Source: Kluyvera sp047971185 (GTDB lineage: Bacteria > Pseudomonadota > Gammaproteobacteria > Enterobacterales > Enterobacteriaceae). From it: DNA of 64,000 nucleotides. Positions 43,203 through 50,784 of the stretch are shown piece by piece. The translations under genes were made by a program, and so were the position numbers. Location of the stretch: assembly GCF_047971185.1 (NCBI RefSeq), contig NZ_JBKDZH010000036.1:15950-79949 (forward strand). Direction: 5' to 3'. The notes under the pieces are model-generated. The model was not told where the DNA came from and did not search any database. It saw only the letters and a list, made by a program, of their open reading frames with translations. Position 1 is the first letter of the stretch. The number at the start of each line of letters is the position of its first letter.

Positions 43203-44192
43203 TTACTGATCGAGGTAGCGGAGCTTCCATTCCGCTATCGTCCGCGGCATTTTTCGTAGGTCATTGCCCTGCGTGCTGAAGTAAGAGAACGCCAGCTTGC
43301 CTTTGCCATCTGGCTCAACCCGCGCCGCCCAGATATTGCTGGCGGTATACATCACAATGGCCGTGCGGGTATTCGCCGCGCCGCGGACCCACATCGACAC
43401 CGCCGTGGCGCCGATATTGTCTATATCTTCATGATAGATATAGATATTCGCCGTATCGACAAACTTCTGATAATCCTCGCCCACCAGCGTGCGGAAGCGC
43501 TCATCCATTTTCGGATCGGTAAAAATCTCCAGCGATAACAACGTGGCCTTAGGGCGCGGGTCCTGCTCGGATTTCAGATAGCGGCCATCGACAAACGCCC
43601 CGTTAGGCAACGACAACCGGCAGCCCCAGTCGGCGTTGCTATAGGCCTGAATCGCCCCGCTCTTACGTGGAATAAACAGCACTTTACACTTTTTGCTGTC
43701 GACCATGTCGTCGATGAGCACCATACCGTTAATCTTGCGCGCCTCGGCGGTAAACTCATCCTTATTCAACCCCGCCCAGATACGAATATCGGTGGTGATC
43801 GACCAGTCCGCGCTATGGCTGAACTGGATCACGCCGCCGCTCATGTTGGCCGCGCTGGTATTCCACCAGCGCCCTTCCCACGCGAAGTCCGGCTGCGCTT
43901 CGGCTATTTTACTGATCCCGGCGTAGTAAGCGCGCTCAATACAGCTGTCCGATGAGCAGTCCTCCAGCGATTTCTCCCAGGCCAGATAATCCTTATGTAC
44001 CTGGCGCGCATCCCGATACACCAGCATCGCGCGGTAAACGCTCGACATCGTCTCATCCAGCCAGCTCAGGTTTTCGTTATTACAGATGGTATTTTCCAGC
44101 GGCGTGGTGGCGCGCTGGCACTTCACCGCATAAGCGCTGGAGGCAGAAAATGCCATAATAAGAATGAGTAAATTAATCAGCCGCGTAATCAT
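43203..44192 (-). CDS. Exported protein with LprI-like (DUF1311) N-terminal domain
   Basis: 329 residues with a signal peptide (LINLLILIMAFSASSAYA). Residues 25-95 match the LprI/DUF1311 pattern: ATTPLENTICNNENLSWLDETMSSVYRAMLVY, then YLAWEKSLEDCSSDSCIERAYYAGI, with paired Cys for disulfides. Such domains occur in periplasmic lysozyme-inhibitor proteins and in many of unknown role. The C-terminal 220 residues are beta-rich and I do not recognise them. It is a single gene, convergent with lfhA and preceded by an AT-rich region; it is probably not part of the flagellum. Confidence 0.78.
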   Translation of the reverse strand: MITRLINLLILIMAFSASSAYAVKCQRATTPLENTICNNENLSWLDETMSSVYRAMLVYRDARQVHKDYLAWEKSLEDCSSDSCIERAYYAGISKIAEAQPDFAWEGRWWNTSAANMSGGVIQFSHSADWSITTDIRIWAGLNKDEFTAEARKINGMVLIDDMVDSKKCKVLFIPRKSGAIQAYSNADWGCRLSLPNGAFVDGRYLKSEQDPRPKATLLSLEIFTDPKMDERFRTLVGEDYQKFVDTANIYIYHEDIDNIGATAVSMWVRGAANTRTAIVMYTASNIWAARVEPDGKGKLAFSYFSTQGNDLRKMPRTIAEWKLRYLDQ

Positions 44193-44359
44193 TTAGGATA
44201 CTTTTTAACCAGGAAGAGCGCTTATTTTGGCGAAAACAAACTTTTATTGCAATAAAACAGGATCAATTATTCACCATTCAAATAATTAATCCATGCTTAA
44301 GTTGTAGCAATAAGCTGTCGCTTGTTTATTACGTGTGTTCATTTTTGGATTATCACGTT

Positions 44360-44617
44360 ATGAAGATAGACAGTAGTAATTACACGCTTTCGGTACTTTC
44401 TTCTTACTCTTCAACGGAAAAAACCGAACGCAAACCGCTTGGCATCCTGCGTCACAGCGGCCAGCACTCCCCACAAGCCGGCAACTGGAAACTTTCCGAC
44501 CCCACGCTTTCCGCCGTCGTCAGCCTTCGTAGAGGCGATGTGATGCCCTATTATCAGGGTAAATCGGTAGCATGGGCATTAATGGAATATGATTTAACAG
44601 AACCGATGGAGAACTAA
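44360..44617 (+). CDS. Small hypothetical protein, 85 residues
   Basis: Start placed at the ATG 44360 (MKIDSSNYTLSVLSSYSS); a slightly longer frame begins at 44333. The N-terminus is Ser/Thr-rich, with some likeness to secreted or type III-exported leader regions, and the rest is polar, without membrane segments or known motifs. It stands alone between AT-rich flanks, divergent from the LprI-like gene. It could be real or chance; codon use in its middle is fairly GC-rich, which favours a real gene. No function can be given. Confidence 0.5.
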   Translation: MKIDSSNYTLSVLSSYSSTEKTERKPLGILRHSGQHSPQAGNWKLSDPTLSAVVSLRRGDVMPYYQGKSVAWALMEYDLTEPMEN

Positions 44618-44718
44618 TATTTAACTAACTTTTCACTTATTAAATATTTAAGCTTTATTTCTGTAACTCGATGTTCTTTACGCGGTGAAAATAAGCTCTT
44701 CACCGCGTATCGTTCGTA

Positions 44719-45681
44719 TTAACTAATATCAGCAACCGAAGACCGCGCCACCAGACGCCCGGTAAATGCCCGCCCTTCCGGTACAAACAGGGAATGGCCG
44801 TCAATTAATGCGCGAATACGCTGTACGCAATGTTCCAGCAGTTGTTCAACGGGATAGGCAATGCAGGTCAGCGGCGGATAGACCAGCGACGCCAGCGGCG
44901 AATCTTCCAGACTAACCAGCGACACTTCCTGCGGGATCGCAATATTGAATTCACGCAGCAGGCGCATCGCTTCAGCGGCATAGCAGTCACGTTTGGCGAT
45001 GATCGCCGTGTATTTCGTGAAGCTATTGATCAGCGTCAGCAGCGCCTGCTCAATATTGTTATTAGCCATCACCAGTAGCTGCCGGTTAAACGGCAGGGAG
45101 AAATTTTGCAGTACGCTACGGTAGCCGTCGAGCATCTGCTTGCTGGCGACGTCGTTTTCATTGTCTAACAGCAGCGCAATATTACGGTGGCCTTTGCCCA
45201 GCACGTAGCGACAGGCGCTTTCGGTGGCAAACGCGTAGTTATAGCCCTGGCTGGCGCTGCCTTTCGCGGAGAATTCGTCGAAAGCGATCACATTGCTGGC
45301 GACATCGCCGCTGTTACGGCTCAGCGTGACGACCGCCACACACTGATGCTGCAGGCTTTCAACCGCGGCCTGCTGTTCTGCGGCGTCGTTGACGTACTGA
45401 ATTATCAACGACTTATTCAGGGACTTGACCGCCTGTGACAGCTGGGGCAGCAGCGTGGCGCTAAACCCGGCTTCGTTGGCAGGCAGCACCATGCCGACGT
45501 AGCTGGAGGTGTTGCTCGCCAGATTCTGCGCCGCAAAGCTTGGGCGGTAGTTCAGCTCTTCTACCGCGCGTAATACGGCCTCTCGGCTCTCTTCACGAAC
45601 GCCACGCGTCCCCGTCAACACGCGCGAAACGGTGGCACGGGAAACGTTGGCTAACTTTGAAACATCATCAATAGTAGGCAT
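44719..45681 (-). CDS. LacI-family transcription regulator
   Basis: 320 residues. The N-terminal helix-turn-helix TIDDVSKLANVSRATVSRVLTGTRGVREESREAVLRAVEELNYRP and the hinge helix NLASNTSS are typical LacI/GalR. The periplasmic-binding-protein-like effector domain fills the rest. It likely represses the neighbouring PTS, porin and glycosidase genes through the GGAAAGCGCTTTCC palindromes at 47815 and 49330. It is downstream of the IIA gene by 96 bp on the same strand, so it may also be read from the PTS transcript. The effector sugar is unknown. Confidence 0.92.
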   Translation of the reverse strand: MPTIDDVSKLANVSRATVSRVLTGTRGVREESREAVLRAVEELNYRPSFAAQNLASNTSSYVGMVLPANEAGFSATLLPQLSQAVKSLNKSLIIQYVNDAAEQQAAVESLQHQCVAVVTLSRNSGDVASNVIAFDEFSAKGSASQGYNYAFATESACRYVLGKGHRNIALLLDNENDVASKQMLDGYRSVLQNFSLPFNRQLLVMANNNIEQALLTLINSFTKYTAIIAKRDCYAAEAMRLLREFNIAIPQEVSLVSLEDSPLASLVYPPLTCIAYPVEQLLEHCVQRIRALIDGHSLFVPEGRAFTGRLVARSSVADIS

Positions 45682-45777
45682 GGTGTCGTCTGTATTACGG
45701 TTTTCTCCCTATAGTAACATAAATACGTACAGGTATTCGCCAACTCCCCGGCGCAAAATGGCCGGGGAGGCAGAGGG

Positions 45778-46083
45778 TTAATGACGCGTGCGGTAGAGTT
45801 CAATCAGCTCGCCAACCAGCTCTTTGGCCAGAATTGAGGTCATCAGATGGTCCTGCGCGTGCACCATCACCAGCGTCATTTTGGTCTTCCCTTCACCTTC
45901 ATCGGCTTCGATCAGCTGCGTCTGCACCCGATGCGCTTCGCGCGCATAATGCTGCGCCTGCTCCATCTTCTCATCGGCATCGGCAAAATCGCCGGTTTTG
46001 GCGCTATTCAACGCTTCATAGCACAGGCTACGCGACTGACCGGCGTTGATAATAATCCCCATCACTTGTTCTTCTAAATCCAT
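45778..46083 (-). CDS. PTS lactose/cellobiose-type enzyme IIA
   Basis: 101 residues, helical. The motif VMVHAQDHLMTS carries the phosphorylated His (H75) and the metal-binding Asp (D78) of the lactose/cellobiose (Lac) family; the protein trimer passes phosphate from HPr to IIB. It is the last gene of the IIB-IIC-IIA run on the minus strand, 22 bp after IIC. The substrate is probably a beta-linked disaccharide, judged from the family and the nearby GH1 and GH5 genes. Confidence 0.95.
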   Translation of the reverse strand: MDLEEQVMGIIINAGQSRSLCYEALNSAKTGDFADADEKMEQAQHYAREAHRVQTQLIEADEGEGKTKMTLVMVHAQDHLMTSILAKELVGELIELYRTRH

Positions 46084-46105
46084 AACATCCTCTCAATACA
46101 ACACA

Positions 46106-47431
46106 TTACGCGGTTTCAGACTGCCCAACGCGGCTTTCCGCCTCAGCATCGCCGGTTTCCTGCGACAGCAGCTGTTTCTCGTACGCCTTCAGGAACGGGT
46201 AGTACATGACGGCGGCAGTCACCATACAAATCAGACACATAATGATCGGGCTGAACGACCAGTTTGCCGCCCACGATGCGCCGATAGGCGCAGGCGTGGT
46301 CCACGGGGTCATCGACACCACGCGGGAAACCAGACCAAAGTCGAGGGCAAAGTAGGCCAGCGTGGCGTTAACCATCGGCACCAGCACAAACGGAATGAAG
46401 AACAGCGGGTTCATGATGATCGGCGCACCGAACAGAATCGGCTCGTTGATGTTAAACAGCCCCGGCACCACGCCCATACGGCCAATCGTACGCAGGTGCA
46501 CCGCCTTGCTGCGCATCAGCAAAATCGCCAGCGGCAGCGTGGAACCGACGCCGCCAATCAGCAGGTAGTGATCCCAGAATCCCTGCACGTAGATATGCGG
46601 AATCGCTGTACCGGCGGCCATCGCAGCCTGGTTAACCGACAGGTTCGCCATCCAGAACGGGTTCATAATGCCGGTGACGATCAGCGCGCCGTGAATCCCG
46701 GCAAACCACAGGATCTGACACACCAGTACGGAGAGCAAAATAGCCGGCAAGGTGTCGGAGGCCGCGACCAGCGGTTTGACCAGCGACATGATCGCTTCCG
46801 GAATAATCATCCCCAGCTGCGCTTCAATAAACAGGTTCAGCGGATGCAGCGTCAGCGCTACCGCCAGAACAGGGATCAGGATCTCAAAAGAGCGCGCCAC
46901 GCCGGTCGGAACTTCCGGCGGCAGACGTATGGTGATGTTGTGACGGCGCAGGAAGGCGTACAGCTCGGTGGTGTAAATCGCCACCAGCAGCGCGGTGAAA
47001 ATGCCCTGCCCGGAGAAATAAGCGACCGATATCTGTCCATCTTTCAGCGGTGCGGCCACCAGCAGGAAGCCCATCAGCGACAGCATGCCGGACGTCAGCG
47101 GGTCCAGATCGTGATGACGCGCCAGGCTGGCGGCCACGCCGACGGAGATAAACAGCGTCATGATGCCCATGCTGAAGTTAAACGGCAGCATCAGGCTCTC
47201 ACGGTGATCCAGCGAAAATTGCAGCCAGGCGCGGGCAAAGCCCCAGCTGGTATCTGGCGAAAACGGCGGGAAGATAAACACCAGCATAAACGAACCGACG
47301 ATCATAAACGGCAGCGCGAGAATAAAGCCATCGCGAATCGACGTGACGTACTTTTGCTGGCCAATCGCGCCAGCCATTGGCGTGATTTTCTGTTCTATCA
47401 CGCTGATTAATTTAGCGTACAGAGAGCTCAT
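46106..47431 (-). CDS. PTS cellobiose-type permease IIC
   Basis: 441 residues with about ten membrane helices. Family signatures include RDGFILALPFMIVGSFMLVF near the start, then VCQILWFAGIHGALIVTGIMNPFWMANL and NINEPILFGAPIIMNPLFFIPFVLVPM, the substrate-binding region of the Lac/Chb IIC family. It brings the sugar in while IIB phosphorylates it. It lies 10 bp after IIB. Confidence 0.95.
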   Translation of the reverse strand: MSSLYAKLISVIEQKITPMAGAIGQQKYVTSIRDGFILALPFMIVGSFMLVFIFPPFSPDTSWGFARAWLQFSLDHRESLMLPFNFSMGIMTLFISVGVAASLARHHDLDPLTSGMLSLMGFLLVAAPLKDGQISVAYFSGQGIFTALLVAIYTTELYAFLRRHNITIRLPPEVPTGVARSFEILIPVLAVALTLHPLNLFIEAQLGMIIPEAIMSLVKPLVAASDTLPAILLSVLVCQILWFAGIHGALIVTGIMNPFWMANLSVNQAAMAAGTAIPHIYVQGFWDHYLLIGGVGSTLPLAILLMRSKAVHLRTIGRMGVVPGLFNINEPILFGAPIIMNPLFFIPFVLVPMVNATLAYFALDFGLVSRVVSMTPWTTPAPIGASWAANWSFSPIIMCLICMVTAAVMYYPFLKAYEKQLLSQETGDAEAESRVGQSETA

Positions 47432-47441
47432 GTTTTATCCC

Positions 47442-47756
47442 TTAGTTATTGTTATCAATTAATGACAGGGCAAAATCTAAAACCGCGCCGCCTTTCTGCA
47501 TGCCGTAATCCATCATGTTGATCGGCTCTACTTTGATGCCGTAAGCGCTGGCTTTATGCTGCAAATCTTTCTGCATGTATTTCACCTGCGGCCCCAACAG
47601 CACCACCTGATAGTGGCCCACCTGCTGTTCAAACTCGGCCACGCCAAAGGCTTTGATATCGACCTCCAGACCACGTTTTTCCGCCTCTTCCACCATTTTT
47701 TTAACCAGCAAACTGGTGGACATCCCAGCGGAACAACAAAGCATAATTTTCTTCAT
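47442..47756 (-). CDS. PTS cellobiose-type enzyme IIB
   Basis: 104 residues from the ATG at 47756, with AGGAG seven bases upstream (GTCAGGAGTTTTTC). The phosphocysteine loop MLCCSAGMSTSLLV has the active Cys at residue 8, as in ChbB. It receives phosphate from IIA and passes it to the incoming sugar. It is the first gene of the PTS run; its promoter region carries a 14-bp palindrome at 47815-47828. Confidence 0.95.
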   Translation of the reverse strand: MKKIMLCCSAGMSTSLLVKKMVEEAEKRGLEVDIKAFGVAEFEQQVGHYQVVLLGPQVKYMQKDLQHKASAYGIKVEPINMMDYGMQKGGAVLDFALSLIDNNN

Positions 47757-47814
47757 GAAAAACTCCTGACTGAGTAGTAACGATGAGCGGACTATAATCA
47801 TGCGGAAATAAAAC

Positions 47815-47828
47815 GGAAAGCGCTTTCC
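47815..47828. promoter_or_regulatory. LacI-type operator before the PTS operon
   Basis: A perfect 14-bp palindrome GGAAAGCGCTTTCC with the central CG typical of LacI/GalR sites. It lies 59 bp upstream of the IIB gene and 106 bp upstream of the divergent IIC gene, overlapping a possible -35 region for the PTS transcript (-10 TATAGT on the minus strand). An identical copy occurs at 49330. Confidence 0.85.
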
Positions 47829-47933
47829 AAAGATGAATCCGTTAAATGTGAGCGCGATCACCGGTTGCAGGCTTTCACTTTATTGGGATGTAGGCGATGA
47901 TCCGGGCTCCTCCCGTCCGATATAAGGTTCGCC

Positions 47934-49193
47934 ATGAACATTCAGTTTATGAATGTTGCTGTGACGCTGATTGAGCAGCGCGTTACGCCTTTCGCCAATC
48001 TTCTGACCCGCAGCCAGCACATCACCGCCATGCGCGACAGTTTTGCGCTGGCCATGCCCTTCGTCATCGTGGGCAGCCTGATGGTGCCGCTGATCTTTCC
48101 GCCGTTTGCTATCAATGGCGCGTGGTATCAGGCGATTCGCCCCATGCTGTTACCCACTTTTGAGCTGACGATTGGCCTGATTGCGCTGATCATCGCCTTC
48201 GGCGCCAGCGCCAGTTTAGGCAAGCAGTATCAGCTCCCCGAACGGCTTTCCGGGCTGACGGGATGCCTGGCGTTTCTGGTATTTATTGGCTTTAAGGAAA
48301 ACGGCGGCAGCAATCTTTTTCTTGGCGGGATGGGAATATTTAGTGCTTTAATTTCAAGCTTTTACTCCGTTGAAGTGATCAGGATTTTTTACCGCAAAGG
48401 CTGGTGTATCCGTCTGCCTGACGAAGTGCCGATCATGACCCGCAATGGCTTTCAGCTGCTGGCGCCGCTGCTGGTGATTATGCTTTCGATTACCGCCATG
48501 AATGCCGGGCTGAAGCTCAACACCGGGATGATCCTGCCTGAGCTGATCAGCGAAGCGCTGCGGCCGCTTATCATCGCTTCCGATACGTTAACGGCCTTAC
48601 TGATATCCCTGCTGATCTGCAATTTACTGTGGTTTGTCGGCATTCATGGCGCACTGATTATCACCGGCATTATGAACCCGTTCTGGATGACCTATCTGTT
48701 TGAAAACCAGCAGGCATTGGTTAACGGCGTAACGCCGCTGCCGCATATTTATCTGCAAGGATTCTGGGACTTCTACCTCCTGATTGGCGGGATCGGTTCT
48801 ACGCTCCCGCTGGTTTTTATGGCCTTACGCAGCCGCTCGCGGCAGCTAAAAAGCGTGGGCAAAATCGGCCTGATACCCTCGCTGTTTAATATCAACGAGC
48901 CGATACTTTTTGGTTTTCCGATAATACTTAACCCGCTATTTTTAATACCGTTTATCGCCGTCCCCATGATCAATGCCTGCATTGCGTGGTATCTCACGCA
49001 CCTCGGTGTGCTTGACCGCGCCGTGGCAATGCTGCCCTGGTCGATGCCCGCCCCGCTGGGGGCAGCATGGTCGGCCAACGGTAGCTGGAAAAACATGTTT
49101 ATGTGCTTATTCGCTTTCTTCAACGCCTGGATGATCTATCGTCCATTCTTTAAGGTCTACGAACGGCAACTGACGGAATCTGAAACCCGCTAG
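47934..49193 (+). CDS. Second PTS cellobiose-type permease IIC, without own IIA or IIB
   Basis: 419 residues, clearly homologous to the IIC at 46106-47431: RDSFALAMPFVIVGSLMVPLIFPPF, LLWFVGIHGALIITGIMNPFWMTYL and NINEPILFGFPIILNPLFLIPFIAVPM. No IIA or IIB gene accompanies it, so it presumably shares those encoded by the divergent operon. A duplication followed by specialisation to a second sugar is likely (inference). It is followed by an intrinsic terminator. Confidence 0.93.
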   Translation: MNIQFMNVAVTLIEQRVTPFANLLTRSQHITAMRDSFALAMPFVIVGSLMVPLIFPPFAINGAWYQAIRPMLLPTFELTIGLIALIIAFGASASLGKQYQLPERLSGLTGCLAFLVFIGFKENGGSNLFLGGMGIFSALISSFYSVEVIRIFYRKGWCIRLPDEVPIMTRNGFQLLAPLLVIMLSITAMNAGLKLNTGMILPELISEALRPLIIASDTLTALLISLLICNLLWFVGIHGALIITGIMNPFWMTYLFENQQALVNGVTPLPHIYLQGFWDFYLLIGGIGSTLPLVFMALRSRSRQLKSVGKIGLIPSLFNINEPILFGFPIILNPLFLIPFIAVPMINACIAWYLTHLGVLDRAVAMLPWSMPAPLGAAWSANGSWKNMFMCLFAFFNAWMIYRPFFKVYERQLTESETR

Positions 49194-49290
49194 TCGATCT
49201 CCATCACACTTTTATTCTCGCCAGCGCCTTACCGCCGCTGGCTTTTTTATTCCCTTCAGCTAAAAAGTCGATCTACATCACGCTTTCATC
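49192..49290. repeat. Imperfect direct repeat flanking the IIC terminator
   Basis: Two copies, 49192-49216 and 49266-49290, share AGTCGATCT then CATCAC and CTTT, with four single-base differences over 25 bp. The spacing is 74 bp and the IIC terminator lies between them. They may be duplicated binding sites or traces of a small duplication. Confidence 0.6.
49220..49250 (+). terminator. Intrinsic terminator after the second IIC gene
   Basis: Stem CCAGCG/CGCTGG (49221-49226 with 49236-49241), loop of nine bases, then a run of six T. It is 27 bp after the IIC stop and uncouples that gene from the porin operon downstream. Confidence 0.85.
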
Positions 49291-49329
49291 TGAACAATCT
49301 CTGGATCTGTGATTTGATCCGGCAATTAT

Positions 49330-49343
49330 GGAAAGCGCTTTCC
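49330..49343. promoter_or_regulatory. LacI-type operator before the porin-GH5-GH1 genes
   Basis: Second perfect copy of GGAAAGCGCTTTCC, 96 bp upstream of the porin start. The preceding TGTGA half-site (near 49311) may belong to a CRP site, but its second half is poor. Shared operators imply that PTS, porin and glycosidases respond to one regulator. Confidence 0.85.
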
Positions 49344-49438
49344 GTAAGTGGATGTACATTTCCATTTTTGAACCGTAAATTTCCCATCGCATTAACAAAA
49401 GCGCTATTGCGTACAAAAATAAAAGGGAAAAGTGAAAG

Positions 49439-50773
49439 ATGAAACAACTTAACCGATTGATACCTCTGGCTATACTCGTCAGCGCCGCTTCAGGCAGCCT
49501 GGCACACGCAGAAAAATATGACTTCCAGCTACACGGCTACATGCGTTCGGGGATCCTGGCGAACGCCGACGGCAACCGCGCGGATTCCGTGGGGCTGATG
49601 CCGGACGGGAAATGGCGTCTGGGCAACGAAGAAGATACGAAAATCGAGCTGATTCCAACCGTCACGCTGAAGTCCGATTCCGGTGCCGTGGCGAAAATTC
49701 AGGCCAATATCACCCACCAGAGCAAATGTACCTCTGACTGGAACTGCCAGGACGACGACGGGCATGACGTCCAGTTCCGTGAAGGCTACGCCGAGCTAAG
49801 CAACCTCGACTTTGCGCCGGAAATGACCTTCTGGGGCGGCAAGCGCTACAGCAGCTCCAACACCTCCAGCCACCAGTTCGACTGGGAATACATTCAGTAC
49901 AACGGCACCGGCGGCGGCTTCGATAACATGGACCTGGGCTTCGCCCGTTTTGACGCCGGGGTTTACGCCTTCTCACCGACCGATGAAACCAAAGCCTATC
50001 CGGTCGACAAAGGCGATCAGGGCTATCCGGATGACTACTCGCTCAACCTGTGGTTTAAAAAGATCGCCGATACCGGGCTGGATCTGGAGCTGATCGGCCA
50101 TCGCATGAACCGTAACGAAAACCACCCGACTGCCGCTGAGAAAGGCTACGGCGTGACCGGTGTCTATAACTTTGACGGTTTCTGGGGACTGACGGGCGGC
50201 TATTCCAAACTGGTCATGCAGTACGGACGCGGCCTTGCTGCCGGTGACTCGCTGGGTAAAAACGGTTGGGGCTGGGCAAACCTGGAGGATACCCAGTCCT
50301 GGCGTATCGTACTCGACAGCCTGGCCTCGATGGGCGATGTCGATATTTCCACCTTCGCCTACTTCCAGAAAGATAAAAACTACCGTTGGTGGAGTAGCGA
50401 TGACAACGGCTGGGGCCGCACCAGCTGGGTGGCGGGTATCCGCCCCTATCACCAGATCACCAAAAACTTCGCCATGCAGTATGAGCTGGGCTACGAATAT
50501 CTCGATGACGATAACTACAAGGGCGTGAACGGCAAAGGAAAAGGCGGGCTGACCAAAGTCACCATCGCCCCAACCCTGACCTTCGATTCTGGCTTCTGGA
50601 GTCGTCCGCAGCTGCGCTTCTTCGTGACCTACGCCAAATGGGATAAAGGCGTCTCTGATGCCCTCGACGGTAACTACAACTGGAGCACCAACACCATCGA
50701 TGCCGGTGGCTACAGCCGCAGCGGCGATACCGATACGGTCAACTTTGGCGTACAGGCTGAAGTCTGGTTCTAA
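49439..50773 (+). CDS. LamB-like carbohydrate porin (BglH-type)
   Basis: 444 residues with a signal peptide cut after SLAHA. The mature start EKYDFQLHGYMRSGILAN and repeated beta strands are typical of the maltoporin family; the C-terminus ends in Phe (FGVQAEVWF), as outer-membrane proteins do. Cys residues in SKCTSDWNCQDD correspond to the disulfide loop of LamB. It should let larger sugars through the outer membrane. The following GH5 gene starts 11 bp later. Among E. coli proteins, BglH of the cryptic bgl operon is the best functional comparison. Confidence 0.92.
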   Translation: MKQLNRLIPLAILVSAASGSLAHAEKYDFQLHGYMRSGILANADGNRADSVGLMPDGKWRLGNEEDTKIELIPTVTLKSDSGAVAKIQANITHQSKCTSDWNCQDDDGHDVQFREGYAELSNLDFAPEMTFWGGKRYSSSNTSSHQFDWEYIQYNGTGGGFDNMDLGFARFDAGVYAFSPTDETKAYPVDKGDQGYPDDYSLNLWFKKIADTGLDLELIGHRMNRNENHPTAAEKGYGVTGVYNFDGFWGLTGGYSKLVMQYGRGLAAGDSLGKNGWGWANLEDTQSWRIVLDSLASMGDVDISTFAYFQKDKNYRWWSSDDNGWGRTSWVAGIRPYHQITKNFAMQYELGYEYLDDDNYKGVNGKGKGGLTKVTIAPTLTFDSGFWSRPQLRFFVTYAKWDKGVSDALDGNYNWSTNTIDAGGYSRSGDTDTVNFGVQAEVWF

Positions 50774-50784
50774 GGAGAGAAACC

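Noticed and set aside
46046..47410. 454-codon plus-strand frame opposite the PTS IIC gene
   Set aside because: Product is rich in Arg, Gln and His, typical of an antisense shadow; the minus-strand permease is clearly real.
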